NCBI GenBank assembly: GCA_052108535.1
Contig: JBQDZM010000014.1
Coordinates: forward strand, 1-64,000
Reading direction: 5' to 3'
DNA length: 64,000 nucleotides
From: Galactobacter sp052108535
GTDB lineage: Bacteria > Actinomycetota > Actinomycetes > Actinomycetales > Micrococcaceae
Part shown: positions 41,072 through 49,405 of the stretch, piece after piece
Position numbering within the stretch: the stretch's first letter is position 1
Layout: every line of letters begins with the position of its first letter
The notes under the pieces: generated by a model
What the model saw: the letters and a program-made list of their open reading frames with translations, nothing else
Told to the model about the DNA's origin: nothing
The model's database searches: none
Program-made: the position numbers and the translations under genes

Positions 41072-41628
41072 CCGGCACAGGGGCGCAGATACCGAGGGCC
41101 CTGGTTCTCGTCGGTCCCATGGGATCGGGGAAGACCTCGGTGGCGCAGGCCTATTCCAGGCTGACCGGAGCCGAATTCGTTGACCTGGATCAGCGCATCG
41201 TCACAAGCCACGGACCGATTCCGGAGATCTTCGCCCGCGAGGGGGAGACGGGTTTCCGTGCCGCAGAGACCGAGGTCCTGCGGACCGCACTGGCGGAGGC
41301 GGGCACCGTGATTTCAGCTGGCGGCGGGATCGTCCACTCCCAGCAGAACCGAGACCTGCTGTCCGGGGCCTTCGTTGTCTTCCTGTCCATCGACAGGCAA
41401 ACGGCCCGTCAAAGAATCCACGAGGCAGCCTCGCGACCCATGCTCGCCGGCGGAGATCCGATGGACGTGTGGCAGCGGATCCTGGAGCAGCGACTTCCGC
41501 TCTACACCCAGGTGGCCTCGGTCACCGTGGATGCCAGAAGCGACACGCCTGAGGAATTGGCGGCGCAGATCGCGACGTCCTACGCCATGAACACGTATCG
41601 AGCAGAACACGAACGGAGCGCACCATGA
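41068..41628 (+). CDS. aroK: shikimate kinase
   Basis: ATP-dependent phosphorylation of shikimate. The 186-aa P-loop kinase has Walker A LVGPMGSGKTSVAQAY, the shikimate-binding FVDLDQRIV and GETGFRAAETEVL, ISAGGGIV and the lid Arg region HEAASRPMLAGG. The GTG start at 41068 overlaps aroC; the stop overlaps the aroB ATG. Confidence 0.95.
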   Translation: MTGTGAQIPRALVLVGPMGSGKTSVAQAYSRLTGAEFVDLDQRIVTSHGPIPEIFAREGETGFRAAETEVLRTALAEAGTVISAGGGIVHSQQNRDLLSGAFVVFLSIDRQTARQRIHEAASRPMLAGGDPMDVWQRILEQRLPLYTQVASVTVDARSDTPEELAAQIATSYAMNTYRAEHERSAP

Positions 41629-42719
41629 GCGCCGACGCGCAGCAGAGCACGATCCATGTAGGGACCCCAAGCGGCCCGGGCTATGACGTGATCGTGGGTC
41701 GCGGTCTGCTCCCGCAGCTGCGTCCGCTCCTGGGGGAGCAGGTCAACAAGGTCTTGCTGGTGACCCCGCGAGCATTGCGCACCACGGGTGACACCGTGGC
41801 TGAACAGCTCAAGGCGGATGGCGTCCACGTCTACACCGCAGAGATCCCGGATGCCGAAGAGGGTAAGCGCGTCGAAGTGGCCGCCTTCTGCTGGGGCATC
41901 ATGGGTCAGTCCGACTTCACCCGCACCGACGCCGTGGTCTCGGTGGGCGGCGGAGCCGTCACCGACGTGGCTGGTTTCGTGGCGGCCACCTGGTTGCGGG
42001 GCGTCCGTGTGGTGCATCTGCCCACCACCGTGCTCGGCATGGTGGACGCCTCTGTGGGCGGCAAGACGGGCATCAACACCTCAGAGGGCAAGAACCTGGT
42101 GGGATCTTTCCACCCGCCAGCAGGGGTCCTCGTGGATCTGGACGCCCTCGAAACTTTGCCTCGCAACGAACTCGTCACCGGGATGGCGGAGTCCGTGAAG
42201 ACCGGCTTCATTGCCGATCCGGCCATCCTGGATCTCTTCGAGGCCGACGCGGCCGCAGCTACCGACCCGTCAACTGCCGTTTTCCGCGAGATCATGGAAC
42301 GCACCATCAAGGTGAAGGCCGACGTGGTCTCCGAGGACCTCCGCGAGTCCGGTCGCAGGGAAATCCTCAACTACGGTCACACGTTGGGTCACGCGGTGGA
42401 ATACGCCGAGCGTTACCAGTGGCGACACGGCGCAGCCGTGTCGGTGGGCCTGGTGTTCGCGGCGGAACTGGGACGACTCGTCGGGCGTTTGGATGACGCT
42501 ACGGCGGACCGCCACCGCACCGTCTTGTCCTCCCTGGGGCTGCCCGTGAGTTACCGCGGCGATCGGTGGAAGACCCTGCTCTCCACCATGCGACGGGACA
42601 AGAAGGCCCGCGGCGACCATCTGCGCTTCATCGTCCTGGACGGTCTTGCCCGGCCTGGCGTGCTGGAGGCGCCGGAGGATCATCTGCTCTTCACCGCCTA
42701 CCAGGAGATCGCGGAATGA
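41625..42719 (+). CDS. aroB: 3-dehydroquinate synthase
   Basis: NAD- and metal-dependent cyclase forming 3-dehydroquinate from DAHP. The 364 aa include VSVGGGAVTDVAGFVAATWLRG, the PTTVLGMVDASVGGKTGIN motif and the metal ligands in NYGHTLGHAVEYAE plus RHGAAVSVGL. The ATG start overlaps the aroK stop by 4 nt, and the stop overlaps the next ATG. Confidence 0.97.
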   Translation: MSADAQQSTIHVGTPSGPGYDVIVGRGLLPQLRPLLGEQVNKVLLVTPRALRTTGDTVAEQLKADGVHVYTAEIPDAEEGKRVEVAAFCWGIMGQSDFTRTDAVVSVGGGAVTDVAGFVAATWLRGVRVVHLPTTVLGMVDASVGGKTGINTSEGKNLVGSFHPPAGVLVDLDALETLPRNELVTGMAESVKTGFIADPAILDLFEADAAAATDPSTAVFREIMERTIKVKADVVSEDLRESGRREILNYGHTLGHAVEYAERYQWRHGAAVSVGLVFAAELGRLVGRLDDATADRHRTVLSSLGLPVSYRGDRWKTLLSTMRRDKKARGDHLRFIVLDGLARPGVLEAPEDHLLFTAYQEIAE

Positions 42720-43210
42720 CGGTGATGGAGACCACCTTCGCACTCGGCGTCCCCGGCGTGCAGATGCAATTGCCGCAGATGCGTCCGGTCGTCGTGGATC
42801 ATGACGCTGCCATGGACACGTTGCGCAATGGAGAGCACGGCGACCGGGTGGTGGTCCTGATCGCACTGGAACGCTACGCGGACGCGGCCGAAGCCATCAC
42901 CGAAGCCCGCCTACTCGATCCAAGCAATATCCGCCTGCGACTGCTGGACACGGAAGTGGTCAGATGGACCGGTGACCCCGACCGGGCGGTCCGTAGACTT
43001 CGTCGGATCCTGGACGAGATCGCAGAGACCGCCGACGAGCCCGAGGTCCTCCACCAGCTCGGTGCCTGCTACTACTCCATCGGTGACGTTCACGCTGCCG
43101 TCACCAGGTTCCGTGAGGCGTGGCGCGGGCGAGAGGAACGCTCGGCCCCGCAGATCCGCCGGGAGTGTTCTAGGCGCTGCTACGAATTGGCATCCGCCTC
43201 GCTGGCCTGA
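42716..43210 (+). CDS. TPR-like hypothetical protein downstream of aroB
   Basis: 164-aa helical protein translationally coupled to aroB (ATGA). Helix pairs such as VVVLIALERYADAAEAITEA, RLLDPSNIRLRLLDTEVV and LGACYYSIGDVHAAVTRF have the size and small-residue spacing of tetratricopeptide repeats, so it probably mediates protein contacts. In many actinobacteria an Xaa-Pro peptidase gene occupies the space between aroB and efp; here this gene does. I do not recognise a named family. Confidence 0.75.
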   Translation: MTVMETTFALGVPGVQMQLPQMRPVVVDHDAAMDTLRNGEHGDRVVVLIALERYADAAEAITEARLLDPSNIRLRLLDTEVVRWTGDPDRAVRRLRRILDEIAETADEPEVLHQLGACYYSIGDVHAAVTRFREAWRGREERSAPQIRRECSRRCYELASASLA

Positions 43211-43242
43211 GCGCTCGACACGGAAGCAGGCATGGTCTGCGG

Positions 43243-43316
43243 TAGAATCGTTTGTCAGCTTGAAGCAAAAAAGACGTCCACCCGTAGGACGCGCCCTTGA
43301 AAAACAAGGAGTGCGC
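43243..43316 (+). promoter_or_regulatory. efp promoter and structured leader
   Basis: TAGAAT (43243-43248) predicts a leader of about 90 nt. It contains a hairpin CCTTG-AAAAA-CAAGG (43295-43309) flanked by GCGC/GCGC (43291-43294, 43313-43316), 29 nt before the efp GTG. An open frame from a TTG at 43260 runs through the leader and overlaps the efp start; it encodes RRPPVG. Confidence 0.4.
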
Positions 43317-43344
43317 ACGGGGGAGCACCACGAAAGAGGAAGAA

Positions 43345-43908
43345 GTGGCCACCAGTAACGACATCAAGAACGGCACCGTGCTGAAGATCGACGGTCAGCT
43401 CTGGAGCATCATCGAGTTCCAGCACGTGAAGCCGGGCAAGGGTGGCGCCTTCGTTCGCACCAAGATGCGCAACGTCCTCTCCGGCAAGGTCGTAGACAAG
43501 ACCTACAATGCCGGTGCCAAGATTGAGACGGCCACCGTGGACCGTCGCGACTACCAGTACCTGTACCAGGACGGCGAAGACTTCGTGTTCATGGACATGG
43601 CCGACTACGACCAGATCACCGTGTCCGCGGCGACCGTCGGTGACGCGGCGAAGTTCATGTTGGAGAACCAGGAAGTCACCATCGCCATCAACGAGGGCAC
43701 CCCGCTCTACGTCGAGATGCCGGCTTCCGTGGTCCTCGAGATCACCTACACCGAGCCCGGCCTGCAGGGTGATCGTTCCTCGGCGGGCACCAAGCCCGCC
43801 ACCTTGGAGACTGGCGCCGAGATTCAGGTTCCGCTGTTCGTGGAGCAGGGCACCCGCGTCAAGGTGGATACCCGCGAGGGCTCCTACCTCGGGCGTGTCT
43901 CCGAGTGA
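43345..43908 (+). CDS. efp: translation elongation factor P
   Basis: Ribosome-binding factor that relieves stalling at polyproline. From the GTG at 43345 (MATSNDIKNGTVLKIDGQLW) with GAGGAAG upstream it is 187 aa with three KOW/OB-like domains. The tip loop reads KPGKGGAF with an unmodified-type Lys near residue 32, as in other actinobacteria. C-terminal ETGAEIQVPLFVEQGTRVKVDTREGSY matches the family signature in parts. The stop overlaps the nusB GTG. Confidence 0.97.
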   Translation: MATSNDIKNGTVLKIDGQLWSIIEFQHVKPGKGGAFVRTKMRNVLSGKVVDKTYNAGAKIETATVDRRDYQYLYQDGEDFVFMDMADYDQITVSAATVGDAAKFMLENQEVTIAINEGTPLYVEMPASVVLEITYTEPGLQGDRSSAGTKPATLETGAEIQVPLFVEQGTRVKVDTREGSYLGRVSE

Positions 43909-44309
43909 GCACCCGGTCCAAGGCCCGCAAGCGCGCCCTCGAGGTGCTCTTCGAGGCCGAGCAACGCCGTGGCGACGCCAGGGCCATCCTTCGCCGTAAG
44001 GTCGAGGAGGATGCGGTGAACCCGTATTCGGCCGAGATCGTGGACGGAGTGCTGACCCAGCAGGACCGCCTGGATGAAATCCTCTCCACCTATGCGCAGG
44101 GTTGGACCCTTGACCGGATGCCCACCGTGGATCGTCAGGCCCTGCGGATCGGCCTGTGGGAACTGCTCTTCAACGATGACGTTCCTGACACGGTGGCCGT
44201 CACCGAGGCCGTTGCGTTGGTGAAGGAACTCTCCACCGACGATTCTCCGGACTTCGTCAACGGACTCCTCGGTCGCCTTCAGCGGATTAAGCCCACGCTG
44301 CTGGCCTGA
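43905..44309 (+). CDS. nusB: transcription antitermination factor NusB
   Basis: All-helical factor binding boxA RNA with S10 in rRNA antitermination. The 134 aa include RKRALEVLFEAEQRRGDA, the WTLDRMPTVDRQALRIGLWEL region and SPDFVNGLLGRLQ. The GTG start overlaps efp by 4 nt. A hairpin terminator follows. Confidence 0.95.
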   Translation: MSTRSKARKRALEVLFEAEQRRGDARAILRRKVEEDAVNPYSAEIVDGVLTQQDRLDEILSTYAQGWTLDRMPTVDRQALRIGLWELLFNDDVPDTVAVTEAVALVKELSTDDSPDFVNGLLGRLQRIKPTLLA

Positions 44310-44320
44310 CCCGTTCCCTT

Positions 44321-44358
44321 ACGATGCCCCCGACGCCTTGCGGCGCCGGGGGCATCGT
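44321..44358. terminator. bidirectional terminator between nusB and the PrsW-like gene
   Basis: ACGATGCCCCCG (44321-44332) pairs with its complement at 44347-44358, and CGCC/GGCG extends the stem inside; it lies between convergent genes. Confidence 0.85.
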
Positions 44359-44364
44359 CGTTAG

Positions 44365-45654
44365 TCAGGAGGCGGTCCAACCGCCCGGGCCGTGGGCCAC
44401 CGCCGTACGCAGGCTTTCCCTCGCCGAGAGGGAACGCTGCAGCAGAGCAAACTGCTCCTCGACGAGCCCCGCCCTCGGAATCGTAGGGGACGGAAGCGGA
44501 TCGGCGAGATCCTCGATCTCCATCCGGATCGCCATGAGAGCGTCAGCGGTGGAGATCACCGAACGCGCCTGAGCCGTCGCACCACGGCGACGGGACCAGG
44601 TCAGCAGCCGGGCCCGTGCCGGTCGTGTGGAGAGCGCCAGCGCCTCATCCTCGGTGTACCAGCCATGGCGCACCAGTGAGGTCATGGCCGCCACCCGTAG
44701 TCTGGCCTTGCGGTACCCCATAGCGGTAGCGGTGAGCACGATGCCCAGGACGAGAACGGCCGTGGTGGCTGCGGTGAGGCCGGTGATCCATGACTCAAGT
44801 TCTCGCCCTTCGCACCAGTCGTAGGTGTGCTCGCCATGGCAGAGGACTCGAGCGCGGATCAACCCGGACGCCAGCGAAGCAGCCGCTGTAGAGATCAGCA
44901 CGGCGAGGGGCCATCCGAACACCAGGCGTTTGCGGCCCTTGGTGAGGAGCACGCCAAGGACTAGACCGCCCCAGCCCGAAACAAAGGCCTGCGTCACGGG
45001 CAAGGACATGGCATTCAAGGAGGCTGCGAGGCCGGCGTCTGAATCGAGTCCCACCAGATGCCGACCGCTGAGGACCAGCACCGCCTGCATGCCCCCATAG
45101 CCGAGACCGGCAGCAGCTGCCGTGGAGAACCCGCGGGCCCAGCCGCGCACGCACTCAGGCACCAGGATGGCCGGTACCAGGATGACCACGGAAACGAGCG
45201 CCTGCACCGCGAACGTGGTGAGTAACAGTGTGGGCGTGGTGTCTCCGGTGAAGACCCCTTCGGACCAACCGCTCTGCGGCACCAGGTTCAGCAGGAGGTT
45301 TGGGACCCACAGCGCTGCGACGATGCCCCAGCCGATGCACACCAACGTTGCCCAGAGTGCGGGCCGTCCATGCTGGGCGCCGCGTCGCAGCAGCCAGGCG
45401 GTGATGGCGATGACGAGAAGCGAAGCAACGAGTACGTAGATCCGGCCAGCGGTTCCGCCGACCTCACGCGCCGACCAAGCCACTCCGAAGCCTGTGGCGA
45501 TAGCGGCCGCAAGCAGCACGAGGTCCGCGATGAAGGCGGGAACCACGCTCCGGCTGACGCTGACGGCTGATTGTTCTCCCGTACGCACCTGACGCACCGC
45601 GATGGGCGGGTGCGGCAGATGTGGCGAATCCGTGGTCGTCGAATCGGCGCTCAT
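44365..45654 (-). CDS. PrsW-like multi-pass membrane protein without recognisable catalytic motifs
   Basis: 429-aa integral membrane protein with about eight hydrophobic segments, then a cytoplasmic C-terminus of about 120 residues. The layout and the C-terminal helices (RHGWYTEDEALALSTRPAR, LLTWSRRRGATAQARSV) resemble actinobacterial PrsW intramembrane proteases. The catalytic signatures do not: where PrsW has EExxK, this has PECVRGWARGF; the later FxxxE and HPLFT elements read GLGYGGMQ and LPVTQAF. It would be an inactive paralogue or an unrelated protein of similar topology. It is followed upstream by ctaA on the same strand. Confidence 0.5.
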   Translation of the reverse strand: MSADSTTTDSPHLPHPPIAVRQVRTGEQSAVSVSRSVVPAFIADLVLLAAAIATGFGVAWSAREVGGTAGRIYVLVASLLVIAITAWLLRRGAQHGRPALWATLVCIGWGIVAALWVPNLLLNLVPQSGWSEGVFTGDTTPTLLLTTFAVQALVSVVILVPAILVPECVRGWARGFSTAAAAGLGYGGMQAVLVLSGRHLVGLDSDAGLAASLNAMSLPVTQAFVSGWGGLVLGVLLTKGRKRLVFGWPLAVLISTAAASLASGLIRARVLCHGEHTYDWCEGRELESWITGLTAATTAVLVLGIVLTATAMGYRKARLRVAAMTSLVRHGWYTEDEALALSTRPARARLLTWSRRRGATAQARSVISTADALMAIRMEIEDLADPLPSPTIPRAGLVEEQFALLQRSLSARESLRTAVAHGPGGWTAS

Positions 45655-45686
45655 ACGTTCCAGCCTAGGCCAGGTGGGGCCTCAGA

Positions 45687-46622
45687 TCAGGACAGGCGCA
45701 GCAATGATGTGGTGCGGTCCCACAAATTGGTCGCAGCCACCATCAGCAGCGCGGAGCCGAGCATGTGCAGCAGCACGAGCACAATGGGCAGGCCGTTGAA
45801 ATGCTGCACGTAACCGATGGTGCCCTGCAGCACGATCACCAGCAGCAACCAGTACACGGCGTGGCGCAGGGCGTCACCCGTGGGGCGGCGGAGCACGATC
45901 ACCAGGGCCAGCAACGTGACTGCGATGAGCAGGTAGACGGGGACCACGTGCAACTTGGTGACGAAATCGGGGTCGAAAGCGTGGCGTGGGGCATCCGGGT
46001 CACCGGCGTGCGGACCCGCGCCGGTCACGATGGTGCCGAGGACTACGGCGGCCGCGGAGAGGATCCACGCCGCCCAGGCCAGTGGTTTCATGCCCGACGG
46101 TACGGCCCCGCCTGCCAGCGTCTGCTGGCCTCGCACGGCGAGGCCAGTGCGATTGACGAGTAGTGCAGCTGTGCACACCAGGAAGGCGGAAGCGATGAAG
46201 TGAAGGGACACCACCCAGGGATTGAGTTTGGTCCGCACCGTGATGCCTCCGATGACGGCCTGCACCGGGATGATGGCCAGCAACGTCCACGCCAACCAGT
46301 AGATGGTGGGGTGGCTTCTGCGCAGCTTCCAGACCGAGAGAATCGTGGCGACGGCGATGATCAGCAGGACGAACGTCAGGGTTCGGTTGCCGAACTCGAT
46401 GATCCCGTGGATCCCCATTTCCGGGGTCGGCGTCATGGTACCCGGCATGCAATTGGGCCAGTTGGCGCAGCCCAGACCCGAGCCGGTGAGACGAACCGCT
46501 CCGCCGGTCACGATGATGCCCACCTGAGAGGCGAGCGACGCGATCGCCAGGCTGTGCGTCAGCTTGGTGACCGTGGTCGGCAGCCGGAAGCGGCTGGTTG
46601 GGTTTGTGGCGGTCTGGGACAT
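45687..46622 (-). CDS. ctaA: heme A synthase (COX15/CtaA)
   Basis: Membrane monooxygenase converting heme O to heme A for cytochrome aa3 oxidase. From the ATG at 46622 (MSQTATNPTSRFRLP) with AAGGAAC upstream it is 311 aa with eight predicted helices. Motifs: THSLAIASLASQVGIIVTGG, the Cys pair in GCANWPNCMPG, IHGIIEFGNRTL with a heme-ligand His, and C-terminal LHVVPVYLL and LVLLHMLGSALL His residues. The frame stays open far upstream through the permease gene, but that extension is not coding. SURF1, another oxidase-assembly factor, is at 57-58 kb. Confidence 0.94.
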   Translation of the reverse strand: MSQTATNPTSRFRLPTTVTKLTHSLAIASLASQVGIIVTGGAVRLTGSGLGCANWPNCMPGTMTPTPEMGIHGIIEFGNRTLTFVLLIIAVATILSVWKLRRSHPTIYWLAWTLLAIIPVQAVIGGITVRTKLNPWVVSLHFIASAFLVCTAALLVNRTGLAVRGQQTLAGGAVPSGMKPLAWAAWILSAAAVVLGTIVTGAGPHAGDPDAPRHAFDPDFVTKLHVVPVYLLIAVTLLALVIVLRRPTGDALRHAVYWLLLVIVLQGTIGYVQHFNGLPIVLVLLHMLGSALLMVAATNLWDRTTSLLRLS

Positions 46623-46672
46623 CGGGGAGGGTTCCTTGGTCGGTGGGGTGGGTAGTGCGTGTGGTGTGACGG

Positions 46673-47461
46673 TCAGTCCCAGAGGAACCAACGGATGGCG
46701 GCGACGGACCCAACGACGGCCCAGATGGCCAGCACCAGCATGGAGGCCAAATCGAAGCGTCCCTGGAGCAGTGCGGCGCGAAGGGTCTCCGCCAGGGCGG
46801 AGGAGGGAAGCAGTGAGACCACCGAATGCGCCACCCCGTCCAACCGTCCGACCGGCAGCAGCAGGCCGCCCACTGCGGCAAGGAGCGCCCAGAGCAGGTT
46901 GGTGACCGCCAAGGTGGCCTGTGGCCTCATGGTGCCTGCGATCAGCAGTCCCAAGGAGGCGAAGGCGGCGACGCCGAGCACGAGGCCGATCAGAGCAGGC
47001 AGGATCCCACCCAGGTTCGGGTGCCATCCCATGGCTGCGGCGATGATGCCGAGCACCACCAACTGCACCAGCAGCACGGCGAAGACGGCAATCGTTTTGC
47101 CGAGGATCAATCCACCCCGTCCCAGCGGCGTGGTGGAGAGGGATCGGAGGACACCGTATTGCCGGTCGAATCCGGTTTGGATGGCTTGACCGGTGAACGC
47201 CACGGAGACGAGGGCTAGTGCCAGGACTCCGGGCGTGGCGGCATCGATACGCCGTGGAGCCACGCCGTCTAGGACGTCGACCCACGTGAGGGCAACGAGG
47301 GCGAGGACCGGGAGGACCAGCGCCAAAAGCAGCTGTTCCCCGTTGCCCAGGATGGTCTTGGCCTCGTATCCGGCCTGACGAACGGCACGGACGAGCAGCG
47401 AGGATGGCCTGCCCGCGGGCCGGGAAGTGACGGGGATGGTGGTGGGGGAGTGACTCGTCAT
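46673..47461 (-). CDS. ABC-2 type transporter permease
   Basis: 262-aa membrane protein with six hydrophobic segments (LLLALVLPVLALVALTWV, GVLALALVSVAFTGQAIQ, TIAVFAVLLVQLVVLGII and others) and the ABC-2 feature FDRQYGVLRSLSTTPLGR on the cytoplasmic loop. It overlaps the upstream ATPase gene by 4 nt and forms an exporter with it. In many actinobacteria such a pair sits beside ctaA; the substrate is unknown. Confidence 0.88.
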   Translation of the reverse strand: MTSHSPTTIPVTSRPAGRPSSLLVRAVRQAGYEAKTILGNGEQLLLALVLPVLALVALTWVDVLDGVAPRRIDAATPGVLALALVSVAFTGQAIQTGFDRQYGVLRSLSTTPLGRGGLILGKTIAVFAVLLVQLVVLGIIAAAMGWHPNLGGILPALIGLVLGVAAFASLGLLIAGTMRPQATLAVTNLLWALLAAVGGLLLPVGRLDGVAHSVVSLLPSSALAETLRAALLQGRFDLASMLVLAIWAVVGSVAAIRWFLWD

Positions 47462-48444
47462 GCCGTTTCCGTGGCCTCCTCATGGTGGTCGGCCAGTTCC
47501 AGGAAGGCCTCCTCGAGCGTGCGCTTGCGCAACAGCAGGTGCTGGGGCATGAGTCCCTGGTCCGCCCAATGTCGGGTGAGGCGGGCGAGTAGCTCGGGAT
47601 CGGCCATGTCCTGGATCACCCAGGTCTCTGCACCCTCTCGACGCGGCCACACGCCGTCGGGCCAGGTCGGTGACACGCCCGCGGCGAATCCGACCACAAG
47701 ATCCGCGGCGGTGTCCGCCTTCGTCAGTTCCGCCACGGACCCGTGCGCCACGGTGCGGCCACGGTCGATGACATAGATGGTGTCGGAGAGACGTTCCGCA
47801 TCCTCGAGCAGATGAGTGGTCAACACCACGGCTCGCCCTTCCGCGCGTAGCGTCCGGATCAGGTCGAAGACCACCTGCCGCGATTGGGGGTCCAGGCCTG
47901 CACTCGGTTCGTCCAGGAACAGCACTTCCGGATCGCCGATGAGGGCCACGGCCAGCGCGAGTCGCTGCTTCTGCCCTCCGGAGAGTCGCCTGATGGAGGT
48001 TTTGGCGAACTGGTCGATGCCGAGCAGGTGGGCCAGTTCGCCCACGTGCCGCGGTGTTCGGTACAGGCCGGCCACATGGCGCAAGTAGGAGAGTGGCTTC
48101 TGCGAGGGTGGCAGACCGCCGTCCTGCAGCATCACTCCGACTCTGGCTCGCAGGTTCGCGTCGGCTTGCCATGGTGAGTGTCCCAGCAGTCGGACTTCGC
48201 CGCTGTCCGGGCGCAAGAGGCCTTGAGCGCAGGCCAACGTGGTGGATTTACCCGCACCGTTGGTTCCGAGCAAGGTGGTCACCTGGCCGGCCCGAGCCAC
48301 CAGATCCACGCCCTGCAGCACCTGGGCCTGGCGACCGCCCGCGCTCCGGAAGGCCTTCGTCAGTCCCTTCACACTCACCGCTGGATCAGTGTGATCCAGG
48401 GTGGCTGAGGGCGACGGGCGCGCGGAATCGTGGGTTGATGGCAC
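47458..48444 (-). CDS. ABC transporter ATP-binding protein
   Basis: 328-aa ATPase of the CcmA/DrrA-like class. Walker A TLLGTNGAGKSTTLA, signature RRLSGGQKQRLALAVAL, Walker B EVLFLDEPSAGLDP and switch His VVLTTHLLEDAERL are all present; the region after about residue 230 is the usual accessory C-terminal domain. The start is a GTG at 48444 with TAGACT (48451-48456, minus strand) ending 6 nt before it, so the message is probably leaderless. It is divergent from sufR. Confidence 0.92.
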   Translation of the reverse strand: MPSTHDSARPSPSATLDHTDPAVSVKGLTKAFRSAGGRQAQVLQGVDLVARAGQVTTLLGTNGAGKSTTLACAQGLLRPDSGEVRLLGHSPWQADANLRARVGVMLQDGGLPPSQKPLSYLRHVAGLYRTPRHVGELAHLLGIDQFAKTSIRRLSGGQKQRLALAVALIGDPEVLFLDEPSAGLDPQSRQVVFDLIRTLRAEGRAVVLTTHLLEDAERLSDTIYVIDRGRTVAHGSVAELTKADTAADLVVGFAAGVSPTWPDGVWPRREGAETWVIQDMADPELLARLTRHWADQGLMPQHLLLRKRTLEEAFLELADHHEEATETA

Positions 48445-48450
48445 CCGAGT

Positions 48451-48456
48451 AGTCTA
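48451..48456 (-). promoter_or_regulatory. -10 element of a probable leaderless ABC exporter transcript
   Basis: On the minus strand TAGACT ends 6 nt before the GTG at 48444, with no Shine-Dalgarno between. Confidence 0.5.
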
Positions 48457-48580
48457 CGGGCCACGCGGCGATTCGGCCTCGCTCGTCCACGCACCGCGGC
48501 CCGCTATCCCGCGGCAGTGTCCAACGTCACCTGGGACTGGGAGTCCCGTCACCAAGTGCTGTTATACGGCCCCGACAAGG

Positions 48581-48617
48581 CTTCCCTTACTAGAAAGCAT
48601 GACCCGCACAAGGGAAG
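48581..48617. promoter_or_regulatory. inverted repeat over the sufR ribosome-binding site
   Basis: CTTCCCTT (48581-48588) and AAGGGAAG (48610-48617) are exact reverse complements. The right arm is the only Shine-Dalgarno-like sequence before the sufR GTG at 48627. It can act as an operator for SufR or as an RNA hairpin hiding the ribosome-binding site. Confidence 0.5.
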
Positions 48618-48626
48618 ATATATGTT

Positions 48627-49394
48627 GTGTATTCGCAGGCAACGCAGGGAACGGCTGTCCTGAGCCCTTCCCCAGATCCCAAGGACACGGAGCACAGCAC
48701 CAGGGACCGTGTGCTGCGCACCGTGCTTCAGCACGGTCCCATCACCGCTGCCGAACTCGGCAGCACCCTCGGTTTCACTCCAGCAGCGGTGCGTCGGCAC
48801 CTCGACCGGCTCGAGTCCGAGGGGCTGATCGGCGTCAAGGAAGTGCAAGCCAAACGCGCCAAAGCGGGCAGGCCGGCACGACATTACGTGGTGAACCCCG
48901 CCGCCCAGGTTCGCTTAGGCAACCGCAACGGCGAGGCGGCGGTCGCCGCCGTGGAACAACTCCGGGCTCTGGGTGGCGAGACTGCCGTGAAACAGTTCGC
49001 CGCTCGTCAGGCCGACCGGCAGGAACGCCTGTACACCGAGACCGTGTCCGCCGCGGCGGCCGGTCAGGAACGTGCCGAGGCTCTGGCCGAGGCGTTGTCT
49101 GAGGACGATTACGTGGCGTTCACCCGCACCGTGGACATTTCCACGGGGACGCAGGCCATGCGCAGCCTCCAGCTGTGCCAGGCGCACTGCCCCCTCGTGG
49201 ACGTGGCACGCCACGTCCCGGAGATTTGCGAGGCGGAAGCGGAAATGTTCGCCAGGGTGTTGGACGTTGACGTAAGGAGACTCTCCACCATGGCCGCTGG
49301 TGGTCACGTGTGCACACTGCACATCCCGTTGGGGCGTGATTCCGCGCTGACCAAGCCGGAGAAGCGGACGCGTATCAAGATTTCGAGGAAGTAG
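48627..49394 (+). CDS. sufR: SufR-type iron-sulfur responsive transcriptional regulator
   Basis: 255-aa DeoR/ArsR-like winged-helix regulator that represses the suf operon when loaded with an Fe-S cluster. The helix-turn-helix is at about 25-75 (PITAAELGSTLGFTPAAVRRH). Cluster-ligand cysteines lie near residues 184, 188, 201 and 229 (LCQAHCPLVDVARHVPEIC, GGHVCTLHIP). Homologous to mycobacterial Rv1460, which also precedes sufB. The start is a GTG at 48627 with AGGGAAG 9 nt upstream. sufB follows after 11 nt. Confidence 0.93.
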   Translation: MYSQATQGTAVLSPSPDPKDTEHSTRDRVLRTVLQHGPITAAELGSTLGFTPAAVRRHLDRLESEGLIGVKEVQAKRAKAGRPARHYVVNPAAQVRLGNRNGEAAVAAVEQLRALGGETAVKQFAARQADRQERLYTETVSAAAAGQERAEALAEALSEDDYVAFTRTVDISTGTQAMRSLQLCQAHCPLVDVARHVPEICEAEAEMFARVLDVDVRRLSTMAAGGHVCTLHIPLGRDSALTKPEKRTRIKISRK

Positions 49395-49405
49395 GAGGGG
49401 ACGAG

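Noticed and set aside
45687..47483. Long N-terminal extension fusing ctaA to upstream sequence
   Set aside because: The extension overlaps the ABC-2 permease in another frame and is not membrane-like; CtaA homology begins at the ATG at 46622.
48401..49102. 233-codon frame overlapping the ABC ATPase start and sufR
   Set aside because: It lies across a divergent promoter and sufR in a different frame, with Arg/Gly/Ser-rich composition and no family match.
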